Position numbers and translations under genes: made by a program | From: an uncultured Clostridia bacterium | Lineage (GTDB): Bacteria > Bacillota > Clostridia > Lachnospirales > Lachnospiraceae | Length of the DNA stretch: 64,000 bases | Direction of reading: 5' to 3' | Assembly: GCA_948467395.1 (NCBI GenBank) | Contig: CAOKDX010000005.1 | Span: forward strand, 106,405 to 170,404 | In this document: piece after piece, positions 45,974-54,647 of the stretch | Numbering within the stretch: position 1 is the stretch's first letter | Layout of the letters: each line of letters begins with the position of its first letter | Notes under the pieces: generated by a model | Told to the model about the DNA's origin: nothing | Database searches by the model: none | Seen by the model: only the letters and a program-made list of their open reading frames with translations

Positions 45974-46888
45974 ATGAACCCAATCATTAAAGTAGAACAT
46001 TTTTCAAAAAACTACGGCAATTTTAAGGCTGTGGATGATATTTCCTTTACTGTGGACGAGGGCAGCATTTTCGCTTTTCTTGGTCCGAACGGTGCAGGAA
46101 AAAGCACGACAATCAATACGTTGTGTACGATTCTTGATAAGTCCGAGGGAAACATCCAAATTAATGGACATGATGCTTCCAAAGGAAAAAGCGCCGTTAG
46201 AAAAGACATTGGTATTGTGTTTCAGGATTCCACGTTGGATGCAAAAATGACTGTGGAGGAAAATCTGAAATACCATTGCAGCTTTTATAAAGTACCGAAA
46301 AATGAGGTACAGGAGCGCATCAACTTCGCCCTTGACTTGGTGGAACTTATGGATTGGAAAAAAGCCATTGTAGGCAGTCTGTCAGGCGGCATGAAACGGA
46401 GGGCGGAAATTGCAAGAGGACTGGTACATTATCCGAAGATTTTGTTTTTAGATGAACCAACCACCGGTCTAGATCCGCAGACAAGGGCAAATGTATGGGA
46501 ATACATTCAGCGGTTGCAAAAGCAGAAAAACATGACTGTTTTTCTTACCACCCACTACATGGACGAGGCAGAGGTCTGTTCGAAAATCGTAATTATGGAT
46601 CATGGGAAAATCGTTGCAAGCGATACGCCTGAGAATTTGAAACGCCAATATACCGGCACAGAAGTAGATATCGTCTGCAGCCAGACCGATTTGCCTGAAG
46701 CGACTCTTGAGAAAAAGGATATTCCCTACGAGAAAGACAAAAACAGGCTGGTTTTCCATACGGGGAACGCCTCCGCTGCCTTAGAAATTTTATCGGAATG
46801 CAAAGAAAGTATTGTTGATTTTGAGGTAAAAAGAGGAACACTCAATGAAGTGTTTCTCGCAATCACAGGAAAGGAGATTAGAGAATAA
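45974..46888 (+). CDS. ABC transporter ATP-binding protein (DrrA/CcmA type)
   Basis: 304 residues. Walker A GPNGAGKST at residues 37-45, signature LSGGMKRRAEIARGL from residue 136, Walker B ILFLDEPTTGLDP, H-loop LTTHYMDEAE. The C-terminal 80 residues are the usual tail of antibiotic- or lipid-type ABC-2 exporters. It overlaps the permease gene by 1 base. With a MarR regulator it is likely an inducible efflux system; the substrate is unknown. Confidence 0.93.
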   Translation: MNPIIKVEHFSKNYGNFKAVDDISFTVDEGSIFAFLGPNGAGKSTTINTLCTILDKSEGNIQINGHDASKGKSAVRKDIGIVFQDSTLDAKMTVEENLKYHCSFYKVPKNEVQERINFALDLVELMDWKKAIVGSLSGGMKRRAEIARGLVHYPKILFLDEPTTGLDPQTRANVWEYIQRLQKQKNMTVFLTTHYMDEAEVCSKIVIMDHGKIVASDTPENLKRQYTGTEVDIVCSQTDLPEATLEKKDIPYEKDKNRLVFHTGNASAALEILSECKESIVDFEVKRGTLNEVFLAITGKEIRE

Positions 46889-47730
46889 TGAATCCAATTA
46901 TAGCGATCACACAGAGAAACCTGTTAAATTATGTCAGGAGTAAGGGCAGATTAATCGGAAGCCTCTTTATGTCCATGTTTATGCTGGTAATGTTTTCATT
47001 TTTGATGAAGTCATCTATGGCAGGCCTTGATGCCCCTATGAATTACCTGATTGCCGGCGTCATCATTATGAGCGTTTTTCAGACCAGCATCAATAATTCA
47101 TCGGATATCCTGTCGGATATTTCCAGTGGTTATATGAAAGAGGTTATGGCAGCACCTATTGCCCGTTCTCAGATTTCCTTGGGGAATATTCTGTCCGGTG
47201 CAGTTGTTGCGACGTTACAGGGTGTCGTTACAATGATTGTTGGTATGGTAATCGGTTTTAGAGTAAATATACTGCAAATTCTGCTGATGATTGTTGTTAT
47301 GTTTATTTCTGCCGTTACATTTGGTGCGATAGGTCTGTTTTTGGCAACGGTTTCTCGTAATTCGCCTTCGTTCCAAACAATCAGTTCCATGATTATGATG
47401 CCGCTGACTTTTGTTTCCGGTGCATATATTCCCACAACCATCATGCCCGGCTTTTTACTGCCCATTGTATATCTGAACCCGCTGACTTACACGACCTCCA
47501 TCTTCCGTTATATTGCTTTGGGTGCAAATACGATGACTACGGGGGAACTCATACAGCAGGGCATGGCTTTTTCTATTGGAGAATTTGTCATTACGCCGCT
47601 TATGGGATTGGTGATTACACTTCTTATCGGTGCATTCTTCTTTACCATGTGCGTTTCCAAATTCAGCAGGGCAGATTTTTCAACCATAAAAATTGCAAAA
47701 AACGTACACGGCGGTGGTGCGCCGAGATAG
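46888..47730 (+). CDS. ABC-2 type transporter permease
   Basis: 280 residues, six predicted membrane helices, with the ABC-2 segment SGYMKEVMAAPIARSQISLG and the conserved PLTFVSGAYIPTTIMPG before the last helices. It forms the membrane part of the exporter with the upstream ATPase; translation is coupled by a 1-base overlap. Confidence 0.92.
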   Translation: MNPIIAITQRNLLNYVRSKGRLIGSLFMSMFMLVMFSFLMKSSMAGLDAPMNYLIAGVIIMSVFQTSINNSSDILSDISSGYMKEVMAAPIARSQISLGNILSGAVVATLQGVVTMIVGMVIGFRVNILQILLMIVVMFISAVTFGAIGLFLATVSRNSPSFQTISSMIMMPLTFVSGAYIPTTIMPGFLLPIVYLNPLTYTTSIFRYIALGANTMTTGELIQQGMAFSIGEFVITPLMGLVITLLIGAFFFTMCVSKFSRADFSTIKIAKNVHGGGAPR

Positions 47731-47814
47731 CAGGTAGAAACTAGGGGGTGAGGATACGGAATTTCGGTTGGAAAACATCACAAAATGTTTAAAGATAAAA
47801 ATGATGTGGTATAA

Positions 47815-47934
47815 AACGTTAAAAGCATCCGGTTAAAGAAAACCTCTTACACGCAGAAGCAGGGCGGTACCGTAACACTTCACCCCAAGGCAGTCCTGTA
47901 TGATAAGCGGAAAAAGCAGCTCTCTGTGACCTGA
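47815..47934 (+). pseudogene. Fragment of a secreted Ig-like repeat protein
   Basis: A short open stretch between two stop codons reads NVKSIRLKKTSYTQKQGGTV followed by TLHPKAVLYDKRKKQLSVT. This is the style of bacterial Ig-like surface-protein repeats. It has no start or export signal and abuts an IS30-like fragment. The stretch 47731-47814 before it shows nothing recognisable. Confidence 0.4.
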
Positions 47935-48167
47935 GGCAGAAGCTGCGCAGACCGGAGAGGAAAAAAAACGGGCCGGCATTGCGGGTGGACCGGAAATGCT
48001 ATATAGGGCGAAGCTATGAGGATTATGAATCCTATATGGAGTTCCATCCGGATGCGGCAGTCTGCCAGATGGACAGTGTGGTCATCCATCCGGGAGGGCA
48101 GGCGATCCTGACGGTTAAGAAGATCCCGTCCGATTCCATTAACCTGACACCGGCACTACTGAAGTAG
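47934..48167 (+). mobile_element. Remnant of an IS30-family transposase
   Basis: The frame reads RRPERKKNGPALRVDRKCYI, then GRSYEDYESYMEFHPDAAVC, then QMDSVV, which corresponds to the start of the IS30 catalytic domain, where the MDSV Asp is the first of the DDE triad. The N-terminal helix-turn-helix and the rest of the catalytic domain are missing, and the sequence after GGQAILTV no longer resembles the family. No terminal repeats are visible. Confidence 0.5.
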
Positions 48168-48283
48168 CCGGACCATTTAAAAGAAGGCAGGACAGAAAGG
48201 AAATATGATGCGAATAAACGGGGTGCATTTACAATTTCATAAAAGTGTCAAATATGCCTAATTGCTATGGGTGGATATGAAAT

Positions 48284-48320
48284 ATAAGTATTTGTTATTT
48301 TTGCAAAGTGGTGTTATATT
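48284..48320 (+). promoter_or_regulatory. LysR-type promoter copy A
   Basis: ATAAGTATTTGTTAT (48284-48298) contains a T-N11-A dyad (TAA-N7-TTA). Its TTGTTA serves as -35, then 17 bases, then TATATT (48315-48320). The same 15-base element with the same spacing occurs at 53587 and 59310. Confidence 0.72.
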
Positions 48321-48383
48321 GAATGACAGAGAAACCTGAAAAGAATCATAAAAGAAGGGATTGCCTGAAAGGGGGCTTGCAGC

Positions 48384-48647
48384 ATGAGTGCAGCGATAAA
48401 CAATGATCCGGAACGGGAGCACATCGTTTTGAACATGAAAGATGCCGGATGCAGCGAAGATACGATACAGCGTTTTTTGCTTTGCTATCAGGCAGATGAT
48501 ATAAAAGGGGAATTAAAGATCCTGTCAAATCACAGGCAGGTATTATTGGATGAGGTTCATAAGGGGCAGAAGGAAATTGACTGTCTGGATTATCTCGTGT
48601 ATCAGATAGAAGAAGGTCTGAAAACAAAAGAATCAGGAGGCAGATGA
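48384..48647 (+). CDS. Small protein of unknown function upstream of an aldo/keto reductase remnant
   Basis: 87 residues, probably helical: MSAAINNDPEREHIVLNMKD, then AGCSEDTIQRFLLCYQADD, ending in a charged tail. AAGGGGGC precedes the ATG. Its stop overlaps the start of the reductase remnant by ATGATG, so the two were once coupled. No signal or membrane segment. I do not know a function. It is the first gene after promoter copy A. Confidence 0.62.
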   Translation: MSAAINNDPEREHIVLNMKDAGCSEDTIQRFLLCYQADDIKGELKILSNHRQVLLDEVHKGQKEIDCLDYLVYQIEEGLKTKESGGR

Positions 48648-48933
48648 TGGAATGCAGGGTAAACCGGCGGACAGGGGATAGAATCAGTGTGATAGGGCTG
48701 GGTACCGGCATCTGCTGGAGTTTTTCGATGCGGCAGAGGAGGAACGGGATTATTCCGTACTTGGTTCCTATACACCTGTGGAAATGGCAGCAGACCATTA
48801 TCAGAATTTGGAGCTTCATGCGGATTCCTGCATCCGGTGCGGGCATTGCGAATCACGTTGTCCGTTCCATGTAAAGCAGATGGCAAGGATGGAGGAAATA
48901 GAATCCTTTTTTGCTCACGCAGACGGGAGGTGA
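48644..48933 (+). pseudogene. Aldo/keto reductase with a large internal deletion
   Basis: The first 20 codons read as an aldo/keto reductase start (RVNRRTGDRISVIGLGT). The reading frame then changes near 48710 and the other frame gives the reductase C-terminus: LEFFDAAEEERDYSVLGSYT and the ferredoxin-like end CIRCGHCESRCPFHVKQMAR. The whole catalytic barrel of about 280 residues is missing. The remnant stops at a TGA that also lies in the ribosome site of the next gene. Confidence 0.8.
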
Positions 48934-48938
48934 TACCA

Positions 48939-49697
48939 TTGAATAAAAACAAACGGATAAACTTAATCTTTTCATTGATGCTTGTTGCCAGTCTGTTGTC
49001 GGCGCTGACTTTCTCCCCCGTATCTATGATAAGGGCGGAGGCAAAAACAAAATTGTCTGTGACAGTGAAGGTTGGCTTAAAAAAGGTGAATAAAAAGACA
49101 ATCAATATGAAAAAGGGCAGCAGCAGAAAAATAAAATTATCTATTGTACCAAAGCAGTCAGGAATTAAGAAAACATACAAATGTTCCAAGAAGGATATTG
49201 TGTCTGTCAGCAGAACCGGAAGGCTGAAAGCGAAGAAGGCAGGTACGGCAAAAATAACGGTTACGTTGTCAGGTAAAAACATTCGGAAAACGAAGCTGTG
49301 GTTTCAGGTAAAGGTAATCCGTCAGAGCGGTTCTGTCAAAAAGGAGGGCACATCCGTCATGCTTAACGTAAACGGACAGTCATTTCAGGCGGTATTTTAT
49401 AACAATAAAACAGCAAAGGCATTGCTGGAGAAAATGCCGATGACACTTAACATGAAAGAATTAAATGGAAACGAGAAATATCACTTTTTTGATACCGAAT
49501 TTCCTACCAATGAAAAGTCACCGGGAAAAATTTCAGCAGGGGACATTATGTTGTATGGTTCGGATTGTCTGGCGACATTTTACAAATCGCATAGTACCTC
49601 TTATCAGTATACGCCTGTGGGGAAGATTGAGGATGCCTCCGGTTTTGCAAAGGCAGTGGGGAGCGGAAATGTAACCATTATATTTACTGTAAAATGA
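48939..49697 (+). CDS. Exported protein with an Ig-like (BIG2) domain and a cyclophilin-like domain
   Basis: 252 residues from a TTG at 48939 with GGGAGGTGA 5 bases upstream; the longer frame runs through the reductase remnant. A signal peptide (INLIFSLMLVASLLSALTF, cleavage near AEA) leads to a Lys-rich BIG2-type domain (residues 40-130, KKAGTAKITVTLSG) and a cyclophilin-like fold (SVMLNVNGQSFQAVFYNNKT, YGSDCLATFYKS, YTPVGKIED). Substrate or enzymatic activity is unknown. A related domain is encoded at 59399. Confidence 0.75.
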   Translation: MNKNKRINLIFSLMLVASLLSALTFSPVSMIRAEAKTKLSVTVKVGLKKVNKKTINMKKGSSRKIKLSIVPKQSGIKKTYKCSKKDIVSVSRTGRLKAKKAGTAKITVTLSGKNIRKTKLWFQVKVIRQSGSVKKEGTSVMLNVNGQSFQAVFYNNKTAKALLEKMPMTLNMKELNGNEKYHFFDTEFPTNEKSPGKISAGDIMLYGSDCLATFYKSHSTSYQYTPVGKIEDASGFAKAVGSGNVTIIFTVK

Positions 49698-49758
49698 GGC
49701 GGGATGCAGGGCATAAAACTACCGCATTTTCTTATAGGAAAGTTCGCCTTGTGCGGAG

Positions 49759-49783
49759 CAAGAATTGCCATAGGAAATTCTTG
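49759..49783. other. Hairpin before the metallo-hydrolase gene
   Basis: CAAGAATT (49759-49766) pairs perfectly with AATTCTTG (49776-49783). No T-run follows. It lies in the 147-base gap between two genes in which I see no clear promoter. Confidence 0.4.
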
Positions 49784-49844
49784 GAGTGTTGTGGTTTTCA
49801 GCCAACGCTTTTTTTAGAAAACCGGCTTGAAAGGATGAGGCAAA

Positions 49845-50975
49845 ATGAGGAAATTCATAAAAAATCATAAGTGGATAAAAGCTATCATAATACTTTTGGT
49901 TCTTCTTATGATTTTGCTGTTGTCGGCACTGTTGTTTTTGAACTTATGGCCTGCCTTTGGCGGCAGGGCTTCGGCGGAGGATCAGAAAAATTATGGAGCC
50001 AGGGCAGAGAATTACCGTGATGGGAAGTTTTATAATGATGGCAATTTTCAGATTGTCAGGGAAACAGAGCAGGCGGATGAATGCATTATATCCCAGAAGG
50101 GAACGAAACCGGAGGGAGAGATTCCGGTGGCAAAACCGGGTTTTGATGAGGAATTGCCGGAGGATGAAGTCAGGGTAACCTGGTTTGGACATTCTTCCCT
50201 TCTTCTTCAGATGCATGGGATGAATATACTGATTGACCCGGTATTCAGTGAAAGAAGTTCCCCGGTATCTTTTGCAGGGAATAAACGCTTTTCGCATCCG
50301 CCTGTTGAAGCAGGGGAATTGCCTTCGATTGACCTGCTAATATTGTCCCACGACCATTATGACCATCTGGATTATAACGTGATAAAAGAAATCGACGAAA
50401 AGGTGGAACAGTATATCGCACCGCTTGGTGTGGAAAACCATCTGAAACGTTGGGGCGTGGAGGAAAAGAAAATCCGGAATATGGCATGGTGGGAGGAAAC
50501 GACAGTTGGCGGCCTTACAGTGGGCTGTACGCCGGCAAGGCACTATTCGGGAAGAAGCCTGAATGACCGGTTTGCAACGCTTTGGGCGTCCTGGGTATTT
50601 CAGGATGAATACCATAAGGTGTTTGAGAGCGGGGACAGCGGGTATGGCAGTCAGTATGAGAAGATTCGTGATAAATATGGTGAGTTTGATTTTGTCATGA
50701 TGGACTGCGCCCAGTATGATGTGAACTGGCCGGAAGTCCATATGTTCCCGGAGGAGGCTGTCCAGGCAGCGCAGACACTTGGTGCGAAAGCGGCAATGCC
50801 AATCCATTGGGGTGCTTTTGCACTGGCGAACCATCCGTGGGATGATTCTGCAGAGCGTTTTGTAGCGTCGGGGGAGCAGGCGGGATTACAGATTGTAACG
50901 CCGCAGATCGGGGAGACAATGAATTTGAACAGTATGGGAAATAGCATGAAACGCTGGTGGAAAGATATTTTATAG
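49845..50975 (+). CDS. Membrane-anchored metallo-beta-lactamase-fold hydrolase (NAPE-PLD/UlaG-like)
   Basis: 376 residues. An N-terminal helix (AIIILLVLLMILLLSALLFL) anchors the protein outside the cell or in the membrane. The MBL core shows VTWFGHSSLLLQMHGMNILI, the metal motif SHDHYDHLD, then PARHYSGR, VFESGDSGYG and PIHWGAFALANHPWDD. These motifs fit the group containing N-acyl-phosphatidylethanolamine phospholipase D. The natural substrate is unknown; an amide or phosphodiester lipid is possible. Confidence 0.85.
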   Translation: MRKFIKNHKWIKAIIILLVLLMILLLSALLFLNLWPAFGGRASAEDQKNYGARAENYRDGKFYNDGNFQIVRETEQADECIISQKGTKPEGEIPVAKPGFDEELPEDEVRVTWFGHSSLLLQMHGMNILIDPVFSERSSPVSFAGNKRFSHPPVEAGELPSIDLLILSHDHYDHLDYNVIKEIDEKVEQYIAPLGVENHLKRWGVEEKKIRNMAWWEETTVGGLTVGCTPARHYSGRSLNDRFATLWASWVFQDEYHKVFESGDSGYGSQYEKIRDKYGEFDFVMMDCAQYDVNWPEVHMFPEEAVQAAQTLGAKAAMPIHWGAFALANHPWDDSAERFVASGEQAGLQIVTPQIGETMNLNSMGNSMKRWWKDIL

Positions 50976-51019
50976 CCCGCTTCTATGGATATGGGTTGTT
51001 TTGGAGAGGAGGTATTGCC

Positions 51020-51308
51020 ATGCAGTACAAGAGTAAAATAATTTCCTGTCTTTTGGTTATTTGTTTGTTATTCAGTTCTTTGTACATAGACAGAATGCCT
51101 GTTTCAGCGGCGGGCAAAATAAGGGTAACTGTATCCAAGAAGAAAAAATGTTGTCTCTTCGCCAACAAAATCCCCGGTTCCTTCATCAATGGATATACCG
51201 ACGATAGAACCGTCTGGCATACCGACAGAAGAGCCATCTATTCACCCGGCTTTATTACCGTCAGAGAGTCCTGCACCGGATACAGCCGTTGTTTCGGAAC
51301 TGTATTAG
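51020..51308 (+). pseudogene. Exported Pro/Ser/Thr-rich protein, frameshifted at an A6 tract
   Basis: ATG 51020 follows GGAGAGGAGG. The product begins with a signal peptide (SKIISCLLVICLLFSSLYID, then PVSAAGKIRVTVSKKK). At 51143-51148 an A6 run occurs. Dropping one A restores a secreted-style linker, NVVSSPTKSPVPSSMDIPTI, then EPSGIPTEEPSIHPALLPSE, up to a TAG at 51306. As written, the ATG frame instead continues to 51352 with an unrelated Cys/His/Arg-rich tail. Any downstream domain is lost. Confidence 0.6.
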
Positions 51309-51433
51309 ACAGACACAACGAAAAGCATCATGCGGAAATTGCCGTTATCTAGTTCTCCGATTATGTATGCAAGTTGCATCGGTTATTTTACTACAGTTCC
51401 TTAATTCAGAGTAAGAGATTGGAGAATGGTTAT

Positions 51434-52552
51434 ATGAAAAAAGTAATCAGCCACCTGATTATGCTGTTACTTATAGTCTCTATGCTGGCGGCAGGATGTG
51501 GAGAAACAGAACTGGCGCAGAGAGAAAAGGGAAGTGAGGATTTGCAGTCCGAACAGGGAAATGGAGAACGGAAGGCGGAGGATGCAGACATTATTACCTT
51601 GACATCTGAAATGGTTTCTCTGGAGGATGGTTTTTCTGCCGTAAAATATGCAGGGGACTATAAACTGGATCAGTTTCTGGAGCAGGGCGGGGCATCTTCG
51701 GATGCGGACGTGATGAAATTCTTGACAAAGCATCTGTTTTCTGGGAAGTCTGTTTTGGAGTTTTTTGGAAATCTGTTTGGGTGCAGTACCTTATCTGTTC
51801 AGAATGCAGACGGAAGCTGGCTTTTCGGAAGGAATTTTGACTGGAATACCTGTGATGCCTTAGTCGTCAGCACGGAACCGGAGGAAGGATATGCCTCCAT
51901 CTCTACGGTAAATATGGACTTTATTCAGGCAGCGGCAGGGATGGAACTGGAACGTCTTCCAGATGAAATGAAAACGATGGCGGCATTGTATGCACCGCTG
52001 GATGGGATGAATGAAAAGGGGCTTTGTGTCTCTGTGAATATGATTGAAGATTCTGCCTCGATTGCGCAGGAGACAGATAAGAAGGATATTACCACGACAA
52101 CAGCAGTCCGGCTGTTGTTAGATCAGGCAGCAGATGTAGATGAGGCATTGGAACTGTTAAAAGAATATGACCTGCATGCCTCAATGGGAATGATGGTACA
52201 TTTTGCACTGGCAGATGCAAAGGGTAAAGCTGTGGCGGTAGAATATATTGACAATGAAATGGTGGTTACAGATACGCCGGTGGTAACGAATTTTTATCTG
52301 GCAGAGGGAGAAAAGCATGGAATTGGGACAGAGCAGTCCCATACCCGCTATGAGATTCTGACAAAGCTGATGAAAGAAAAGAAAACGATGGATGGGCAGG
52401 ACGTCAGGGATGCACTGGACAGCGTCAGCAAAGATAATTTTGATGAGCCCTCGTCAACGGAGTGGAGCATTGTGTTTCATCAGGGCAGCGGGGAGGCATG
52501 GTATTATCACAGGGAGAATTACGACAAAGTATATAAATTCCGAATGAAATAG
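51434..52552 (+). CDS. Lipoprotein Ntn-hydrolase (choloylglycine hydrolase/acyltransferase-like)
   Basis: 372 residues from ATG 51434; the longer frame lacks a ribosome site. A lipobox (LAAGC) ends the signal. After a 95-residue linker the hydrolase begins at Cys117 (FGCSTLSVQNADGSWLFGRN, then FDW), the expected nucleophile of linear amide C-N hydrolases; GMNEKGLCVSVNM and the terminal EWSIVFHQG also fit. It may hydrolyse N-acyl amides at the cell surface. Whether the Cys is freed by self-cleavage is not clear. Confidence 0.82.
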   Translation: MKKVISHLIMLLLIVSMLAAGCGETELAQREKGSEDLQSEQGNGERKAEDADIITLTSEMVSLEDGFSAVKYAGDYKLDQFLEQGGASSDADVMKFLTKHLFSGKSVLEFFGNLFGCSTLSVQNADGSWLFGRNFDWNTCDALVVSTEPEEGYASISTVNMDFIQAAAGMELERLPDEMKTMAALYAPLDGMNEKGLCVSVNMIEDSASIAQETDKKDITTTTAVRLLLDQAADVDEALELLKEYDLHASMGMMVHFALADAKGKAVAVEYIDNEMVVTDTPVVTNFYLAEGEKHGIGTEQSHTRYEILTKLMKEKKTMDGQDVRDALDSVSKDNFDEPSSTEWSIVFHQGSGEAWYYHRENYDKVYKFRMK

Positions 52553-52576
52553 TAAACCCGGATTTTTAAAATATAG

Positions 52577-52619
52577 AAATGGGATAGGAAAAATGTTAAG
52601 TTTCTTCTATCCCATTTTT
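52577..52619. terminator. Bidirectional terminator between the hydrolase and lysR
   Basis: AAATGGGATAG (52577-52587) pairs with CTATCCCATTT (52607-52617), followed by TT on the plus strand and an AT-rich tail on the minus strand. It separates two convergent genes. Confidence 0.8.
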
Positions 52620-52622
52620 GTA

Positions 52623-53507
52623 TTAGTTTTCACTCAGCAGTTTTTGAAACTCTTCCAGAAATTTCTTTGCGGCTTTGGGAAATACCTGATACTTTTTCCA
52701 TAGCAGGCTCATACCTGCGTTTAACGCTGGTTCGCAGGGAACAAAGCAAAGATTGCTGTTTCCGTCAGTATTGATGATTTTATCCAGAGCAAAAGCATAT
52801 CCCAGCCCTTCATCCACCATCAGGGAGGCATTAAACAGTAAGTTGTAGGTTGCAGCTACATTTAATTCCGAAAGACTTTTGCCAAGCCATGAGGTCAGTA
52901 GATCACCATCACGGGTGTTGCGGTTAAACATGATAGGTTTATTATGAAGGTCTTCCGGTCGTATGCAGTTTTTTTCCGCAAGAGGGCTGTCTTTCCTCAT
53001 TAAAATTCCATATTTGTCTTTGACCGGAAATTCCAGATATTCATATTTTGAGGCGTCAATCGGACCGAATATCATACCAAAATCAATCAGCCCTTTATCC
53101 AGGCTTTCTAAAACGTCTGTTGAGTCACCGCTGGAAATATGGTAGTGGATGTCAGGATATTCCATCTGCACTTTTTTTCCGGCTTTGGCAAGCAGGCGGA
53201 CGGCATCGGTTTCTCCGGCGCCGATGTATACGTCCCCGGCGATCACATCATCAGAAATGGTGATTTCATGTTCTGTCTTTTGTACTAAATCAAGGATTTC
53301 TTCTGCACGTTTCCGCAGGATCATGCCTTCCTCCGTCAAGGTGATTTTGCGGTTTCCCCGTATCATAAGCTGTTTTCCCAGTTCCTTCTCCATGTCTTTT
53401 AACTGCCTGGAAAGAGTAGGCTGGGATAGATGCAGGGCCTCTGCAGCGCCGGAAATGCTCTGCTCTCTAGTAACGGCAAGAAAATATTGAAGAACGCGTA
53501 ACTCCAT
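52623..53507 (-). CDS. LysR-family transcriptional regulator
   Basis: 294 residues from MELRVLQYFLAVTREQSISG, with AAGGAGG before this ATG. The helix-turn-helix lies at residues 18-37 (AAEALHLSQPTLSRQLKDME); the rest is a periplasmic-binding-like effector domain. Its promoter and a divergent promoter share the region 53508-53779, which holds one of three identical LysR-type boxes. It is therefore the best candidate regulator of the surrounding genes. A fragment of a paralogue remains at 60712-60800. Confidence 0.93.
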   Translation of the reverse strand: MELRVLQYFLAVTREQSISGAAEALHLSQPTLSRQLKDMEKELGKQLMIRGNRKITLTEEGMILRKRAEEILDLVQKTEHEITISDDVIAGDVYIGAGETDAVRLLAKAGKKVQMEYPDIHYHISSGDSTDVLESLDKGLIDFGMIFGPIDASKYEYLEFPVKDKYGILMRKDSPLAEKNCIRPEDLHNKPIMFNRNTRDGDLLTSWLGKSLSELNVAATYNLLFNASLMVDEGLGYAFALDKIINTDGNSNLCFVPCEPALNAGMSLLWKKYQVFPKAAKKFLEEFQKLLSEN

Positions 53508-53538
53508 GTCAAATCCTCCTTTTCGCAATTTTAAGTAG

Positions 53539-53567
53539 AGTATAATTCATTATAATATAACTGTCAA
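53539..53567 (-). promoter_or_regulatory. Promoter of lysR
   Basis: On the minus strand TTGACA (53567-53562), 17 bases, TATACT (53544-53539), almost full sigma-A consensus. Box B lies 20 bases upstream of its -35, a usual place for LysR autoregulation. Confidence 0.85.
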
Positions 53568-53586
53568 GCATGGTTAAATATGCGAT

Positions 53587-53623
53587 ATAAGTATTTGCTA
53601 TGAATAAGGCAATGTATTATAGT
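53587..53623 (+). promoter_or_regulatory. LysR-type promoter copy B, divergent to lysR
   Basis: ATAAGTATTTGCTAT (53587-53601), TTGCTA as -35, 17 bases, TATAGT (53618-53623). The following leader of about 150 bases is AT-rich and has no clear structure. Confidence 0.78.
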
Positions 53624-53779
53624 GGTGATAGAAGTTAAAAAAATTAATACATATTTTCATTTGAAATATTTCACTTATGGTGGTGCCGATGAAAGTGGCG
53701 TGTCATTTTAATTAGCAGATAGGAAAGCAACACAAACATTGCAATAAGCGCAAAGTGCAGCGCAGAAATGAGGTAAATT

Positions 53780-54631
53780 ATGAAAACAATAACAGGCGAA
53801 AGGTTTGACAGGGAACGGGCTTTGTATGGAAGTGATGGGCTGATTTTGCGTCACTGTTCCTTTGATGGCCCGGCGGATGGAGAGAGTGCGTTAAAGGAAA
53901 GCAGGAATGTACAGACGGAGGATTGTTTCTTTAATCTCCGTTATCCGTTCTGGCATGACGACCATATGAAAATTGTGGGTTCGGAAATGACAGAGCTTTG
54001 CCGGGCGGCGTTGTGGTATTCACGAAATGTTGAGATTGTGCATACGAAACTGCATGGGATCAAGGCGCTGCGGGAATGCAGCCAGGTAAAGATGAAAGGC
54101 TGCGATATTGTTTCGCCGGAATTTGGCTGGTCAGTGCATCAGATGGAAATGGAAAATTCAACGGCAGAGAGCGAATATTTTATGATGCGTTCCGATTTTC
54201 TTACCTTTCGTAATGTAACACTGAAAGGAAAATATTCGTTCCAGTATATTGAAAACTCAGTTTTTGAAAACTGTAATTTTGATACGAAGGATGCTTTCTG
54301 GCACGCCAAAAATATTGTGGTAAGGAACAGTGTAGTAAAGGGGGAATATCTGGCATGGTACTGTGAGAACGTGACCTTTGAAAACTGTAAGATTATTGGC
54401 ACACAGCCACTGTGTTACTGTAAAGGACTGAAACTGGTTGACTGTGAGATGGTGAATACAGATTTGTGCTTTGAGAAATCGGAGGTGGAGGCCACGATCA
54501 AGACTCCGGTGGATAGTATTAAAAATCCTCTTGCCGGGCACATTTATGTCCCATGTGTAGGGGAGATTATCCGGGATGATGAAAAATCAAAAGGCAAAGT
54601 GATTTTGCCGAAAAAGTGCTGTTGTGCTTAG
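53780..54631 (+). CDS. DUF3737 right-handed beta-helix protein
   Basis: 283 residues of short repeats such as NVTFENCKIIG, SVFENCNFD and LKLVDCEMVN, typical of a parallel beta-helix. The family DUF3737 is widespread in gut Firmicutes with no known function. There is no signal peptide, so it is probably cytoplasmic. GAGG precedes the ATG. It opens the operon driven by promoter copy B and lies 16 bases before the adenylating enzyme. Confidence 0.85.
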   Translation: MKTITGERFDRERALYGSDGLILRHCSFDGPADGESALKESRNVQTEDCFFNLRYPFWHDDHMKIVGSEMTELCRAALWYSRNVEIVHTKLHGIKALRECSQVKMKGCDIVSPEFGWSVHQMEMENSTAESEYFMMRSDFLTFRNVTLKGKYSFQYIENSVFENCNFDTKDAFWHAKNIVVRNSVVKGEYLAWYCENVTFENCKIIGTQPLCYCKGLKLVDCEMVNTDLCFEKSEVEATIKTPVDSIKNPLAGHIYVPCVGEIIRDDEKSKGKVILPKKCCCA

Positions 54632-54647
54632 ATGGAGGAATTATGCT

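Noticed and set aside
53690-53730. A 13-codon upstream reading frame in the leader of the DUF3737 gene
   Set aside because: It has no ribosome site and no sign of conservation that can be judged here.
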